Positions 42,272 through 52,985 are shown, counted from the first letter of the stretch. The stretch: 64,000 bases of DNA from Favolaschia claudopus (GCA_037176885.1 JAWWNJ010000003.1:558001-622000); one strand, 5' to 3'. Numbers and translations are program-made. The notes: generated from the sequence alone by a model not told the origin.

Positions 42272-44515
42272 TCAATTGCATACATGGGCTGTAGCGTTGA
42301 GTACTCGCAAAAACATATCCCCATCCACAGCATCTACGAGATAATGAACGCGAATTTGGTGGTCCTTGAGCGCTTGAGCTGGCGCCAATAATAGAGAGTT
42401 TGCGGTGAGCTGCCAGAAGCCACCTGGCGGCTCTAATGGCATGCGGATTGGAGCGGCTACGTCATGTGGCGGCTCGTTCAGCGGCTCGTCGCGCGCGGTC
42501 CTTAGCACAATTCTGAGGTTGGGTACCTTGCATACTTGACTATACCTTCAGCCAATGAGAGTTCGTTGTCCTAACGTGCATAGTTGTTTTGAAGTGAACA
42601 ATTTCCAGCGTCAACCGATCGAATGTGTGATAGCGTCAGATTTTCGGGTCCAATTTTCTTCGTGTGTGTATGGTTCAATATATGGATGACTAAGTATTAA
42701 GAATAGACTCGCAAAACCAAATTTAAACCAGTCTTACCAGCCGCCAAACGAGCCGCCAGACAGCATAGCCGCTCCAATCCGCATGCCATTAGAGCCGCCA
42801 GGTGGCTTCTGGCGGCTCACCGCAAACTCTCTAATGCACCTCGTATAACATAGTCCATGAGGAGGAAAGTTAAGTTTGATTCTTCCTCGAAGACGACACA
42901 ACCGTCCCATGAGGTTTTCGGCCGCCACTTGCTATGTTTCATATTTTGCACCACTGTAAGATCAACAACGCGACTTGATGGTAGCTTGCAGCGTATGAGG
43001 GAGCGCAATCGAGCGCATGCGAGATTCGGTTGATCAGAGTTGAAAAGAACGCAGTCGTACCGAGGTCCGGACTTGTACCAGTTGGTGGTGCACCGCAAAA
43101 TATCTTCAGCGGTTGTCCAGTTGTCCTTGGACTGGTATTCAAGATAGACGCATCGGAATACCTCAATCTAAAGGGTGTGTCAATTCAAATTCATCATAAG
43201 AATTCAAAACTTGCGAGAATTTCATCGTCGTAGGTCAGATATTCGTCGGGATATTGAGAATGTAAGAAATCCCGAAGGCGATGATCAAGGGATCGATATA
43301 CGGGATTGTTGCCTCCGTACAAATCCTCGTAACTGCGACTGTCACCGTGCTGCAACGGCGAGCCAAATATCCACTGGTTCTCCCCGGTTCCCGGAGGAAT
43401 TCGAGAATTCGGGATCCGTCGCCGCGACCCTTGTTTAAACTGGGCCAAGTCAGATTCCTTTCTCTCAGAGATCGAGGGTTAGGGACCAGAGATGGTGTCC
43501 CCACTTACCCGACTCGACGAAATGTAACAGATCATATATGAACGCAAGATATAGGTCGGAGAAGCGTATATTCCACATGAAATGCTAACATTCAACTCGA
43601 GATAAGAAATTATACCGGTACGTCGTGTAAGCCATGGTCCGTCAAGAGCTTTTCCCGTTGGGCAGCGGTTGAAGCGGATCTGGCTTCCTCGACTACCTTC
43701 CGCATCGTTTCCCGTCCGCCTCGCAGCATTAGATAGCCAATGTACACTGATTTTGAATACCTTTCCGATGCCGCAAACTCTTGAGGGCTCTGGGTCGTTG
43801 TCAATTCGGAATACTGTCGACAATTTACAGGTGGGAGCTCAGGCAATGAGGAGGAGGATGAGCAAAAAGAATATATTTCAAAGATACTGGTACGCTCTTT
43901 TCTACAGTCCCATGTTCCTTCGAGGGGCGGGCGCTGACGAAGCTTCCACAGGTCTGATAAGTTCCGAACGAATGCGGTCGTGGAACATCTGGCGATAGCT
44001 TTCATCTACCTCCCTGCGCAATTCCTCCGTCTCCGGAGTACTGAGACGCAGCGAGCTTCGATGGATTCGGGGCTCATCGAGCGGGCCAACCGGGGAATCA
44101 CTCCCAACGCATGCATCATGCATTTGTTGGCGCCGTTTCGGTTACCGTGGGGTACAGGGTGGGCTAGAGGAAGCGCGCCGTACAGCAGCCAGCTGCGCGC
44201 GGCCAGCTGTAATGGATTAGCACACAAAAAGTTGTGAGAGCAGCGTTCTGACGCACCCAAGTCAAGTATAGTCCAGAAGCCCGGTAAACCCTCTTTCTTG
44301 CCCTCCCCAAACTCCTCCGAGACTGAATTCCGCCTGGTGAGGGTGCCGTTGGGCTGAGTCGGGGTCACCGCGGTGAGAGGTGCGCGGACGCGAATATTTT
44401 TAGGTGACGCGGCAGGCGAGTTCACTGGAGAGGAGCTTTGATTTTCGGGTTCAGAGTCGGAGACGTGGGTGATTTCTGAGCTCGAGCGACGTGCGAGTGG
44501 ACGCTGGGGTGCCAT
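42272..44515 (-). pseudogene. Multi-exon gene of unknown family inside the TA element
   Basis: ATG at 44515 opens a 150-residue Ser/Pro-rich start that runs into a folded-looking region (LPGFWTILDLG...). A frame change near 44060 leads to a helical stretch (STPETEELRREVDESYRQMF), then exons near 43810-43620 and 43150-42835. The latter gives a compact region with SGPRYDCVLFNSDQPNLACA, WRPKTSWDGCVVFEE and LLMDYVIRGAL. The frame is then split by a MITE (42392-42833) and resumes with LAPAQALKDH...DAVDGDMFLRV to a stop at 42272. Joining across the MITE restores the frame. I believe the C-terminal block recurs in repeated mushroom genes, but I cannot name it. It is broken by the MITE and at least one frameshift. 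Confidence 0.6.
42392..42833. mobile_element. MITE with ~105 bp TIRs (GAGAGTTTGCGG family)
   Basis: Long inverted arms, outer sequence AGAGAGTTTGCGGTGAGC, extend about 105 bp with few mismatches. The most economical target duplication is TAA (3 bp), as in PIF/Harbinger elements, with TA extra at the left end. It interrupts the gene above in frame. A single arm relative is at 30545-30700. Confidence 0.8.
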
Positions 44516-45344
44516 GGAAGTGAGAGAGACGAGGAGGTCATGACAGCCGTAAGACGAGTGTCATTTGATTGGCGATGCTTGGCTGCAGTGGAGTCAACCC
44601 AATATGTTGGAGTTCGTTCCACAACTCATTAATGCGCGCGTGGGGGAGTGGTAAGGCTCCTCAAATTAGTGATTCTTGACGTCGGTTCAGTACTCAGTTC
44701 CGGCTACTAGCAAATAACAAATTACTCGCCCTGAACAGCCCAGCTTGAACTCATCGAAGCTCAGCGCTCAGCGCTCATCGACGACCCATTCAAAACCCAT
44801 TACAACATTGAAATGGTGCAACAGTGCTACTACCACAACAGGTAACGAACGAAGCAAATAATTCTTTTACATTTTCATTATTTTATAGGTTCCTGAGACC
44901 GTGCCCGATAACAACCTATAGGGCTGTCGGGCAATCGGGCGCGATCGTGCCTGATTGCGCCCGAGACCTCCCGATAACAACCGATCGGGCACGACCGGGC
45001 CCGACAACAAAATAAATAAATTTGCGACATAATTTAAAGTAACTTCAAACTGCGACAATTTCCTTTTTTTTAGGTGAGTCAACCACTTTGCTATGGCGGT
45101 CAATCTGTCGTTTTAATTAAATGTGTATAAAAAGTCCATTCTGAGTCAAAGTAGAAAAAAAGTGCAAAAGCCTTCAAAACTCAACTTTTGTTTGCAAGCA
45201 CTAGTGTAAAAACTTTCACTCGAGTGCAGTAGAACGTTTTCGGGTGCCAGTGTAAAAAGTTTGTGTCGGTCCGAAGTCCGGTGGCTGTGTGACTGATGCG
45301 AGGTCCAACAAACACTGTCCGCGAGTTGGGGAGATTCGGGGAAA

Positions 45345-46748
45345 ATGACAGCTTCGCGGCAGGTACGTCGTATTGTTTTTTGTATCTTCTCTAAGTTCCT
45401 ACTGATGAGCTACCACTAGTCTGCCATCGATTATCTTCTCCTTCGATTGCTGGTGTGCTGTGCGTTGGTTGGCCTTTTCCTTACTTGACAACGGCTTCTT
45501 CATCGATTTTTGCAATGCTCTGTGAGTTAATTCAATCCAAGCATTCGGTTCTCAACTCATACTCCTCGGTCGAATCCAGCTGTCATGCATATTTAGTTCC
45601 AGATCGATCTTCCTTCGTAACATCGCGCCTTGCGATTGAGACGACATACGCAATGGAACAGCTCAAAACAATGCTTGAAACCTTCGTGCACCTCACGCTG
45701 TCTTTTGACGGCTGGACGAGTCGGCGTAAGGACGAAATTTATACAGCGCACATCTCCACCCCTGCTCGAGTCTCATATCTAGTTGCGGGAATTATTCTGA
45801 CTGGGATCTCGGCGACGGGCAAAAAAATATGTGAAGAGTTGACAAAGGTCAGTGATTCGTTCTCAATTTCGACCGTCGTTTGCCTTACTGACATTCCTCC
45901 ACCAGATTATTCTTTTCTATGCCGCTATGCGTTTCTCTATGATCGTATCTGATACTACCAGGAATGTCAAAAAATGTCGTGCACTCATCTGTAAAAAGTG
46001 GCCATGGATTCTTAACTGTCCTGACCCTGCGCACCAATTAAACCTCCTTCACAAAGAGGTAATGGTCGGTTCAAAGAAATATCCCAAGGTCAAAGGCTTT
46101 ACTGAGGTAGGTGACTCTCGCTTCGTCTCAGAGGCTCAGCCTAATCCATTTGATAGCCATATCTATAATCACCACCTTCTTCAGCCACGGCAACGATGCG
46201 ACGAAGCATTTGCGCGATGAGTTAAAGACCGAGGAAGACCGTCGTTCGCTTGTGGCTTTCGGGGAAACCCGGTTCTCGACTTTCGAAAACCAAAGTAGTA
46301 GTGTGGCCCCCTGCTTTGAATCGATTCAATCCATCCAGGAGCGAGGACTCGTCAAATTCGACACTAAATCTGTATGTGACCATATTGCTCATCGTTTGAC
46401 GGATTTCCGACCGACCGTATTGTAGACAAAACCACTACAAGCTATCTTTACTCGCGACTCTGATGCGCAACTTGAATTTCGGCGGAATCTGAACAGTATC
46501 AATCTCCTGCACAAGCCAATTTCACGGGGTCTCAAGACGATTGAAAACCAGATAGTGACTTGCTCAGATGTGTTCAATATTTGGATCGGTATGGGCATCG
46601 GGTTTTACGAGGTTTTTGCCACTCCTGGCAAGTCTTTTTTCATCGCTCGGATTGGATTGTAGACTAATCAGGTTCAGGTGCGCACATCAACACGTATCAG
46701 CAGGAGGCCTTCGACTGTTACAATCGGCGCTTTGCTATCTTCATGAAT
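45345..46748 (+). pseudogene. hAT transposase, spliced, broken and C-terminally truncated
   Basis: Possible start at 45345 with a GTACGT donor after six codons. Conserved hAT blocks follow: LTLSFDGWTSRRKDEIYTAH (catalytic Asp region), then after an intron 45848-45905 SDTTRNVKKCRALICKKWPW and CPDPAHQLNLL. Next come FSHGNDATKHLRDELK and GETRFSTFENQ, then LNSINLLHKPISRGLKTIENQ with CSDVFNIWIG, and last FDCYNRRFAIFMN. Introns lie at about 46107-46156 and 46369-46425. A frame break lies near 45480. The C-terminal dimerisation domain is missing: sequence changes at 46749 to an unrelated repeat. The enzyme would cut hAT elements and leave 8 bp duplications, like those of several MITEs in this window. 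Confidence 0.8.
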
Positions 46749-46749
46749 A

Positions 46750-46807
46750 GGGGGACAAACGGGATCGATTGGTCGCCAAAGCTCTCTCGCTCAGCCCGTA
46801 AGGGACC
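46750..46807 (+). repeat. 57 bp direct repeat, copy 1
   Basis: GGGACAAACGGGATCGATTG through CGTAAGGGACCG; recurs at 47114-47171 with one mismatch seen. Copy 1 sits where the hAT transposase is cut. Confidence 0.8.
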
Positions 46808-47113
46808 GTGCTCGAGCCGGCTACGGCGAAGACAAGAACTACACAAGAGAAACTACAAGAGGGAAAGCGGTATGGGAGGGAGACGAAAGAAATCAAGTCT
46901 ATCGAGCTGTGTGTGAGTAGGTAGAGGATGAGGACGAAGAATCTACAAAGTGAAAGAGACTATATATATCTATCTAGAGGGACAAAGGAGACCGGAAAGG
47001 GAAGGAGAGACGCGTTGCGTCATGGAGTGGCTCGCCTGCATAGACCGTGTTTGACGCGTCAAACACTTCTTCTATGCCTTGCTCGTCGTGGGGAAGAGAG
47101 AGAGGGGGGTTTT
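46808..47113. other. No gene; GA-rich spacer between direct repeats
   Basis: Purine-rich sequence without ORF support. Confidence 0.5.
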
Positions 47114-47171
47114 GGGGACAAACGGGATCGATTGGTTGCCAAAGCTCTCTCGCTCAGCCCGTAAGGGACCG
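47114..47171 (+). repeat. 57 bp direct repeat, copy 2
   Basis: Second copy of 46750-46807, 364 bp downstream, same strand. Confidence 0.8.
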
Positions 47172-47764
47172 CGAGTACAGCCGTCTGTTCCAACTAGCTC
47201 CGCAGCTCACCCGGACATCCTCAACTCCGCAGTCCCGGATGACTGATATACGTCGCACGCTCACCTCCCTAGAGAAGTCGCATTTTTCCTCTGGCACGGC
47301 CTCGCTTCCTCATTGACATGCAAGAGGAGAAGGATCACATCGATTTCATATCATCAAATCTCTTTGTCTCTTGTCTTCGTACATCCACCACCTCGTACAT
47401 GACCTCGTAGCCACTGCTCGTACCACCACACTTTTCTTCTCCCCACCCACCATCCCTTGTCCTGTTGTGTTTTGTTCTTGTTTTTTTTGCGTCCTTTTCT
47501 TGCTAGTTCTTTCTCCGTAGTTACAAGTATTTTTAGTTGGTTCTTGCAGCAAAAAGAGCCGTGGGAAATTTGGGTAAATCAGCCCGGTAAATTAGGTCAA
47601 ATAGGCTCGTCTGAGAAGGCTTTGGTAAATTACCTCGGTTAACCAGGCGCCAGAGCTATTTCCCGCCACCCTACTGTCGTGGCTGGAGCAGAGATTTTGA
47701 GTGTCTTTTGTTGTACGAGCTGCGCTACGAGTTTTCGTAGGTTGTTAATGGCGTCAACGTACGG
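47172..47764. other. No gene recognised
   Basis: T-rich stretch at 47460-47540; small ORFs only. Confidence 0.5.
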
Positions 47765-47847
47765 TTGGCGGGAAGAGAGAGAGAATCGGTTAACGGCACA
47801 AGCTACACTACATAGCTAAGAAGCCGGCGCAGAGTTAACTACGCAAA

Positions 47848-47884
<37 letters not shown>

Positions 47885-47960
47885 GTATTGACGTATGATA
47901 AGTAAATATCGTCGGCAGTAGGTGTTTTGCGTTGTATTCAAAGTATCCAATTAACGGGTA
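47765..47960 (+). repeat. Dispersed repeat shared with 16480-16640
   Basis: Shares GAGAGAGAGAATCGGTTAA, AAGCCGGCGCAG(A/G)GTTAACT and GACGTATGATAAGTAAATAT-like blocks with 16480-16640. The short GGA of that copy is replaced here by 36 G. Confidence 0.75.
47848..47883 (+). repeat. Poly-G tract (36 bp)
   Basis: Uninterrupted run of 36 G; see finding. Confidence 0.9.
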
Positions 47961-47969
47961 AAAGTCGGG

Positions 47970-48092
47970 GGGGATAACACCTGGGGCTACAGTAGCGCCG
48001 TAGTGCTCTGTAGCTCGCAGTAGCAGCTTTAGCTCCATGTGTTATCTCCTGCTACAGGGCTACATCGCGCTACAGGTCGCTGTAGTGGGGGG
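47970..48092. repeat. CTACAG-rich short repeat
   Basis: GGGGGGATAACACCTGGGGC at the left, then many GCTACAG/CTGTAGC units, with inverted GATAAC/GTTATC motifs and a GGGGGGGAT at the right. Non-coding. Confidence 0.55.
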
Positions 48093-48099
48093 GATTTTT

Positions 48100-48555
48100 C
48101 CTGATGTGATCTACGTGGAAAGCGCGCGGAGAGGCTCGAACAGACAAGAGGGTAAAGGCCAGGTGTGAAGAAAAAAGCATAAATCTTAGGGCATGAGGTC
48201 AAATAGATAGAGAAAGGAAAAGGGGGCCAGTGTGTTTCTTGGAGGTCATGTACGAGACAATGCAGTCTGTGTGTACCGGAAATTCCGGGTCGGACCGCTG
48301 CGCATGGTCTTGTTGGCTGCAACTGCGAGCTGACGGCTCGTCATTTAGCAGGGGGTTTGCCTCCAGGGGACTGCCCGCTGCTGGTCGCCCGCGGTTTGTA
48401 CCGAGAAGCCTGACAGTGCGATCCAAAGGGGAACATGCCATCACGGAGGAAGTGGCGTGCGTCCGCTTCATCCATGAAGTCGACACGAACCGACGATTCA
48501 CCTTGGGGGACCTTGTCCCGCGGATGCAGGAATCGCACATTACCGATGCGATGGT
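48100..48555. other. No gene assigned
   Basis: A 113-codon plus-strand ORF (48230-48571) runs into repeat R and has no domain; its minus-strand shadow is longer. Not called. Confidence 0.4.
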
Positions 48556-48650
48556 TGGTTTCGACTTCTGATTTCTGTCATCGGCCATTTCGGGAAGTTG
48601 TCCGAGCACATCCTTGCATACAAAACCAAGCACCACTTTGCCATAGGGCT
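48556..48650 (+). repeat. Dispersed repeat R, copy 2
   Basis: Matches 24685-24745 and, inverted, part of 49720-49835 (GCATACAAAACCAAGC versus TACACAAAACCAAGC). Lies 290 bp upstream of alpha-kinase fragment B. Confidence 0.65.
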
Positions 48651-48936
48651 AGTGGGGGTCGATCTGAATACATAAATGTGACACTAAGATACTCAGAAAA
48701 TGAATTTATTATGTTGATAGAGTTCGGAACGCTTGGAGGATGGTTTCTTCCTAAATAAGGCAATGCCGGTTATAGCGCGATCACGTGACCCATTATTATT
48801 TTCTTTTGCGCCGCGTTATGCGTGAGGGAAGCCAGTCTGACTTCAAATTGCAGCAGTTAACCGACTGGGGTAAATAGAGGCGCCTTGTGCCGCATTTACA
48901 GCGAAAAACAGCGAGGTTCTGCTTGGTAATTTAAGT

Positions 48937-49697
48937 ATGGACAGAGATAACAATGGCATGTGTATCGTGCAACTGCTCTTCGACCTTCGAGCTTTTCCAA
49001 AGGGGTTTACTTTGATTCAGGACGGGAAGATCCTCGTGTCATTGAAGACAGTTCATTCAACAAAGGAAGGTCAAAGCTTGCATTCAAGGCAAATCTTTCT
49101 CTTTATATCTTGTCTTATTTATCTAAATTCATGGGGTAGACTATCGTCAACGGGGAAAACTATGTCTCCAAGCGATGCTACACTATTGGCGACAACCTTC
49201 CATTCTTGCTAACCGTGACCAGCTCGTGAAAGAGGCCATCACCCTTGGTCGCGCCGAGTTCTTCCTTGACAATTTCAACAAGGAATGCGAAAACGAGGGC
49301 GTTGAGATATCAGGTCAGTTTCCCGTTCCGAATTTAGTACTACTTACAATTGAACTGTCTAGAATTTAGAGTTACCGACTTTATTCTCGCCCGAGAGGGC
49401 ACTGCCTGCGTCAACGACCGCTTCGAACCTTCTCCAGCTTCCGGTGTCGATTCATCTCACTACCTCACTCTTTTGACGCGGAGAAAGACGAAATTACTTC
49501 CGGTACTGCAGTTATCTCCTCGATTACTTGGCTTCTCGAGCGAGAGAGAGGTGATGTTGAACTTGGAAAATATTCCGGAACCTTGGACCATCCGCGCTAT
49601 TCTGACAAGCAAGGCGCAACTATCAACGCTTTTCAGCATTTCACCTATCTCTATTCAAATGAGACTCTTGTTCTGGCCGATATTCACACCACAAACC
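48937..49697 (+). pseudogene. Alpha-type protein kinase fragment B
   Basis: In-order pieces: a short N-terminal piece with FNKGRSKLAFK, GENYVSKRCYTIGD (ATP-site lysine region), ANRDQLVKEAITLGRAEFF, VTDFILAREGTACVNDRFEP, WLLERERGDVELGKYSGTL and ATINAFQHFTYLYSNETLVLADI. Frames shift several times (about 49190, 49320-49370, 49450, 49520). The C-terminal end of the kinase domain is replaced by repeat R and the tRNA-like sequence from 49720. Better preserved than fragment A but still dead. Fragments A and B share order and spacing, so they come from one family. Confidence 0.75.
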
Positions 49698-49719
49698 TCG
49701 GCCAAATGATGACCATGGC

Positions 49720-49835
49720 AAATTGGCGCTTGGTTTTGTGTACGAGGTGAGCTGGTACAGCCACTCGGCCGAGTACCCGAAGGTCCGATGACACAAATCG
49801 AAAATCAAAATCAACCGCGGCCTTCCCGCCAAGGT
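49720..49835 (-). repeat. Dispersed repeat R, copy 3
   Basis: Inverse orientation relative to the other two copies; includes GGCGGGAAGGCCGCGGTTGA and ACAAAACCAAGCGCCA. It is continuous with the tRNA-like sequence upstream on the minus strand, so R may be the body of a SINE. Confidence 0.65.
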
Positions 49836-49999
49836 GACTGAGTACTGAACATGTTTTGGCGGTGGCCTTGGATAAGGGAAGGGCACAGATGGCTTGGTGG
49901 AGGTCGTGAATGGTGAACCTGGCCGGAGTGGCGGGGTCCTTTGTTTGCGATGGTGGTGGTTGCTGATTGAAAGCCATCCCCCAGGAAGAATGCACTGGT

Positions 50000-50071
50000 C
50001 GAGGATCGAACTCGAGACCTCCCGCATATATAGTGGTGGCTCTACCAACTGAGCTACCAGTCCATTCGTCC
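50000..50071 (-). other. tRNA-derived sequence, probable SINE head
   Basis: Minus strand: TAGCTCAGTTGGTAGAGC is a near-perfect A-box and D-arm, and TCGAGTTCGATCCTCGA a perfect T-arm. The flanking 7-mers GGACTGG and CCAGTGC pair at six of seven positions, as in an acceptor stem. The anticodon arm is long and does not fold normally, so a decoding function is unlikely. Followed in the transcribed direction by repeat R. Confidence 0.55.
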
Positions 50072-50121
50072 AATACAGCTGGGAAAGCGAGTATGTAGGA
50101 TGACACTCACTCCTGGGGAAC

Positions 50122-51923
50122 CAGTGTTGGAATTAAGGGTTAACCCTTAAGTTAAGTTAAGCCTTAATTTGCCCTTAAGTTCAGGCCTTAGCTTCAATTG
50201 TCGACGGACTTAAGCCTTAAACTATGTCTTGTAATGCCGGTGCCCGGCTTACAGATGAGGGGGAGCTTGCGTTAATTCCGTCCAGACTACACAGAAGTAC
50301 GACAAAAAAAATCAAAACTGTGCATCAGTCCAATGGAAAAAAGAAAGCTATCTCTCGACCTGAGAATCTCAGAAGTTAGACTGAGAGGCCAAGTTTTGTC
50401 CTTAGATCAGCCTTCGATTCACAACTCAAGGCATCTTTCTTGTACATACTGTTGCAGTCCCGGTGAAATCTGCTACCATGAGCTGAATACAGGAATTTGT
50501 GCAGTTTTGACTGCTGGCCAGGTGTCTTTGATTTTTCTTTTTCGGAATTGTGTGAATTGAACTCGACTGCAGCTGCCTTTGTGCCATGTGGTGTCTTTGA
50601 AGGCGGGATGACTCCTTATACTTGATTTCCTGTTGATGCCGGCCCTTGGCTGAGAGTATTCCTTGACTGCATTTTCCCTGAGTGCACCGCTGTACAGTAG
50701 GCCACCTTGAGGCCAACTTGAGGCCACTCCGAACTCGTCTCAGGTCTGAGTCTAAGCCTCCATCACATATTGATGGCGTACCCGTGGGAGATCACAGCTG
50801 ATGGCGTACCCGTGGGAGAGTAGGCACATTGCACAGCCATCCACTTTTCGGGAACCTCAGACAAAAGGGGGGAGCAAGCTCCCCCAATTAAGGGTTAATG
50901 ATCGATTATGTAACATTTCTTCGCGCCATTATCTCACCAGTTGAACCAACTTGAGCTGAGAAGGCTCTAAAGAGCCTTTTGGTTTGCGAGGAAACAATTG
51001 TAAATATACAAAACAGTCTCAATTTATTTGATGTTCCTTGGTTGAAATTTTAGTGATGAATGATTTGAGGCCCAGAGCGTGAATGAAGAGGACCCCCGAC
51101 AACCACCTATGATGCCTGCCCGCGAAATTTTCGATTCGGATAAAACATGCCCAAAAATTGCGCGCACCCTGCCCGGATTCGGATAAGAAATCGACCATCG
51201 ACGACGCCAACCCTGCCCCACAATTCGGATAAATCATGGAGGCTGGAGGCCAAGGCTGGTTCAGATTCGGATAAAAGATACCCGAGACTCCTCGGACACA
51301 AGTTCCACCACTGATTCCCACCAAATTGGGCCAACTTCGAGGTCAATCAGGTACAATCTGACGAATTTCCCACCAAAGACACATTTTCTACCTATTTCGG
51401 GGAACTTTCGGGAATCAGGTGCCGCAAAATTCGGCAAGCGCACCTCAAAAAGCGAAGAACAGCATTCAAACTACATGACAAGCTTCCGCATTACTCAAAG
51501 GAGCTAGAGGAGCCACCCAGACGCGTCAAGAGATAAATTGCGAATTTTTGCGATTTTAGCCGATTTTCTGAGGCCTGGTACACTGTCCGGATAAAACATG
51601 CACCTCTTTGGAGGCCTGGTTCGGATTCGGATAAGATCTTCCTCATTTGTGGTCCGGATAAGATGTCCCAAATTCCGGATTTTCTGGGGCAGGCATCATA
51701 GGTGGTTGTCGGGGGTCCTGAATGAAGGTCCCCGGGAAGTTTCAGGGAATCTGAGAGGGAAAGACTTGCATTTTGTACACCTGGAGGCGGTCCTGGCTCG
51801 CGCAGAAAAAATTTAATCAGCCCTTAACTTGACCCTTAATTTGCCCTTATTATTAAGCCCTAGTTAAGGTTAAGGTCTTAGCTTCAAATTTTACCCTTAT
51901 TAACCCCTTAAATTCCAACACTG
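50122..51923. mobile_element. Non-autonomous hAT element with nested hAT MITE
   Basis: Inverted ends CAGTGTTGGAATT(T)AAGG and the 8 bp duplication TGGGGAAC on both sides (50114-50121, 51924-51931). Near the ends CCTTAA/TTAAGG recurs in dense arrays. Inside, a 21 bp direct repeat (TGATGGCGTACCCGTGGGAG) occurs at about 50771 and 50801. The nested MITE at 51089-51719 is younger than this element. No transposase frame. Confidence 0.9.
51089..51719. mobile_element. hAT-type MITE (AGGACCCC family), copy 2
   Basis: 631 bp, inverted ends starting AGGACCCCCGACAACCACCT, 8 bp duplication GAATGAAG at 51081-51088 and 51720-51727. The interior has the same repeated TTCGGATAA motif as 31683-32320. Confidence 0.9.
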
Positions 51924-51931
51924 TGGGGAAC

Positions 51932-52980
51932 ATCAATTTTTCATGGAAGAATAAGCAGCATTCAAGGTCGTACTCGTAGGGAGATACCAAGTTTCACCGA
52001 GCAGAGATTCCAGTCCGCCGAATCGAGATTCTTTTAAGACAAACAGAAACAAAAACTGGAAACTGGAAGCCAGAACAATGCAAAGTGAGACTTGAGAAGC
52101 TGCACTCCCAGTGGCGGAGGGCAAGACAGAGCAAGCTGCAATAAGCACGCGCAGGAGCCTGCCAGGAGGACGGTGGACGGAAACAACAACCGGATGCCGG
52201 GATAACCGTTAACCGAAGCCGGTTTGACAGTTGTCTAAAGACAATTACGGCACACTCTGAATTGTATAATAGATCCGACTGCATAAAGATGTTCAAATTA
52301 CGTCTGCCATTCAAGGGGTGGCGGAAACTGGATTGATGGACCATGACTACCCCCTGGTAGTAGTCGATCTAGTATCCGGGGTCCGCGGAAAGAGGTTTTG
52401 GTGGCCATTTTCACGAAGTTCTTGAATATCTCGTTAGTGCCCACTGGTTCTACTGGTATAAAGCACACCATGTGGTTTGGAGTGCTTTACTGCGCTATAA
52501 TACGTATCTACATGATTTTAATAGGCCCCGTATCCTCCCTTATTCACTCGAAGAAAGTTGTTGGAAAGTTGACAGCGTTTGATGGCAACGGCACTTTGAC
52601 AGCACTATGACATAAGAACACGCTCGCACTTTTGCCTCTCGCATTCTTTATTCGCATTGAGAGCCCCAGAACATCCAGAGATGTTTGAGAAATGTGCCAA
52701 AACAAGTTAAACTATCATACTACCTTGAAAATGAGTGTGAGATTCTCAATCTCTGGCAACTGGCCTATGCTTGGTGCCATTCTGTTTTGATTTTACGACC
52801 TGAACTGCATTTCGGTTCTCAAAAACCTTACTGTATAGTTTCCAGAGTGTTATGTATTTAGTTACCGTCGATATATTGCCACTAACGGTGACTAGCCGCT
52901 CAACTTGCCCACTTTCTGCTATCGTATTCGGAAGGATTGCCCGTTTAAGCAAGCATCAGCTGATTGCCGACTGGTGGTGG
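51932..52980. other. No gene recognised
   Basis: About 1 kb of sequence with ORFs below 120 codons and no recognised repeat. Possibly old intergenic DNA into which the LTR element at 52986 inserted. Confidence 0.5.
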
Positions 52981-52985
52981 TGGGT

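Larger units (their letters stand above)
42124..45029. mobile_element. TA-flanked 2.9 kb element carrying an unrecognised spliced gene
   Basis: Inverted ends of 24 bp, starting TGTCGCAAATTTATTTATTT, are identical at both sides. They are followed by GC-rich subterminal arrays of CCCGATA/CCCGACA units, and TA flanks the element (42122-42123, 45030-45031). The interior holds one minus-strand gene (42272-44515) and a nested MITE. No transposase is recognised, so it is either non-autonomous with cargo or an element whose enzyme I cannot identify. Confidence 0.75.

Noticed and set aside
42124..45029. Calling the 42.1 kb element a Tc1/mariner transposon
   Set aside because: TA flanks fit, but no transposase motif was found, so the superfamily is left open.
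48230..48636. Opposed ORFs of 113 and 145 codons
   Set aside because: Both run through repeat R and neither has a recognisable domain.
50000..50071. Functional tRNA gene
   Set aside because: D-arm, T-arm and nearly the whole acceptor stem are present, but the anticodon arm cannot be folded with a 7-base loop; annotated as tRNA-derived instead.
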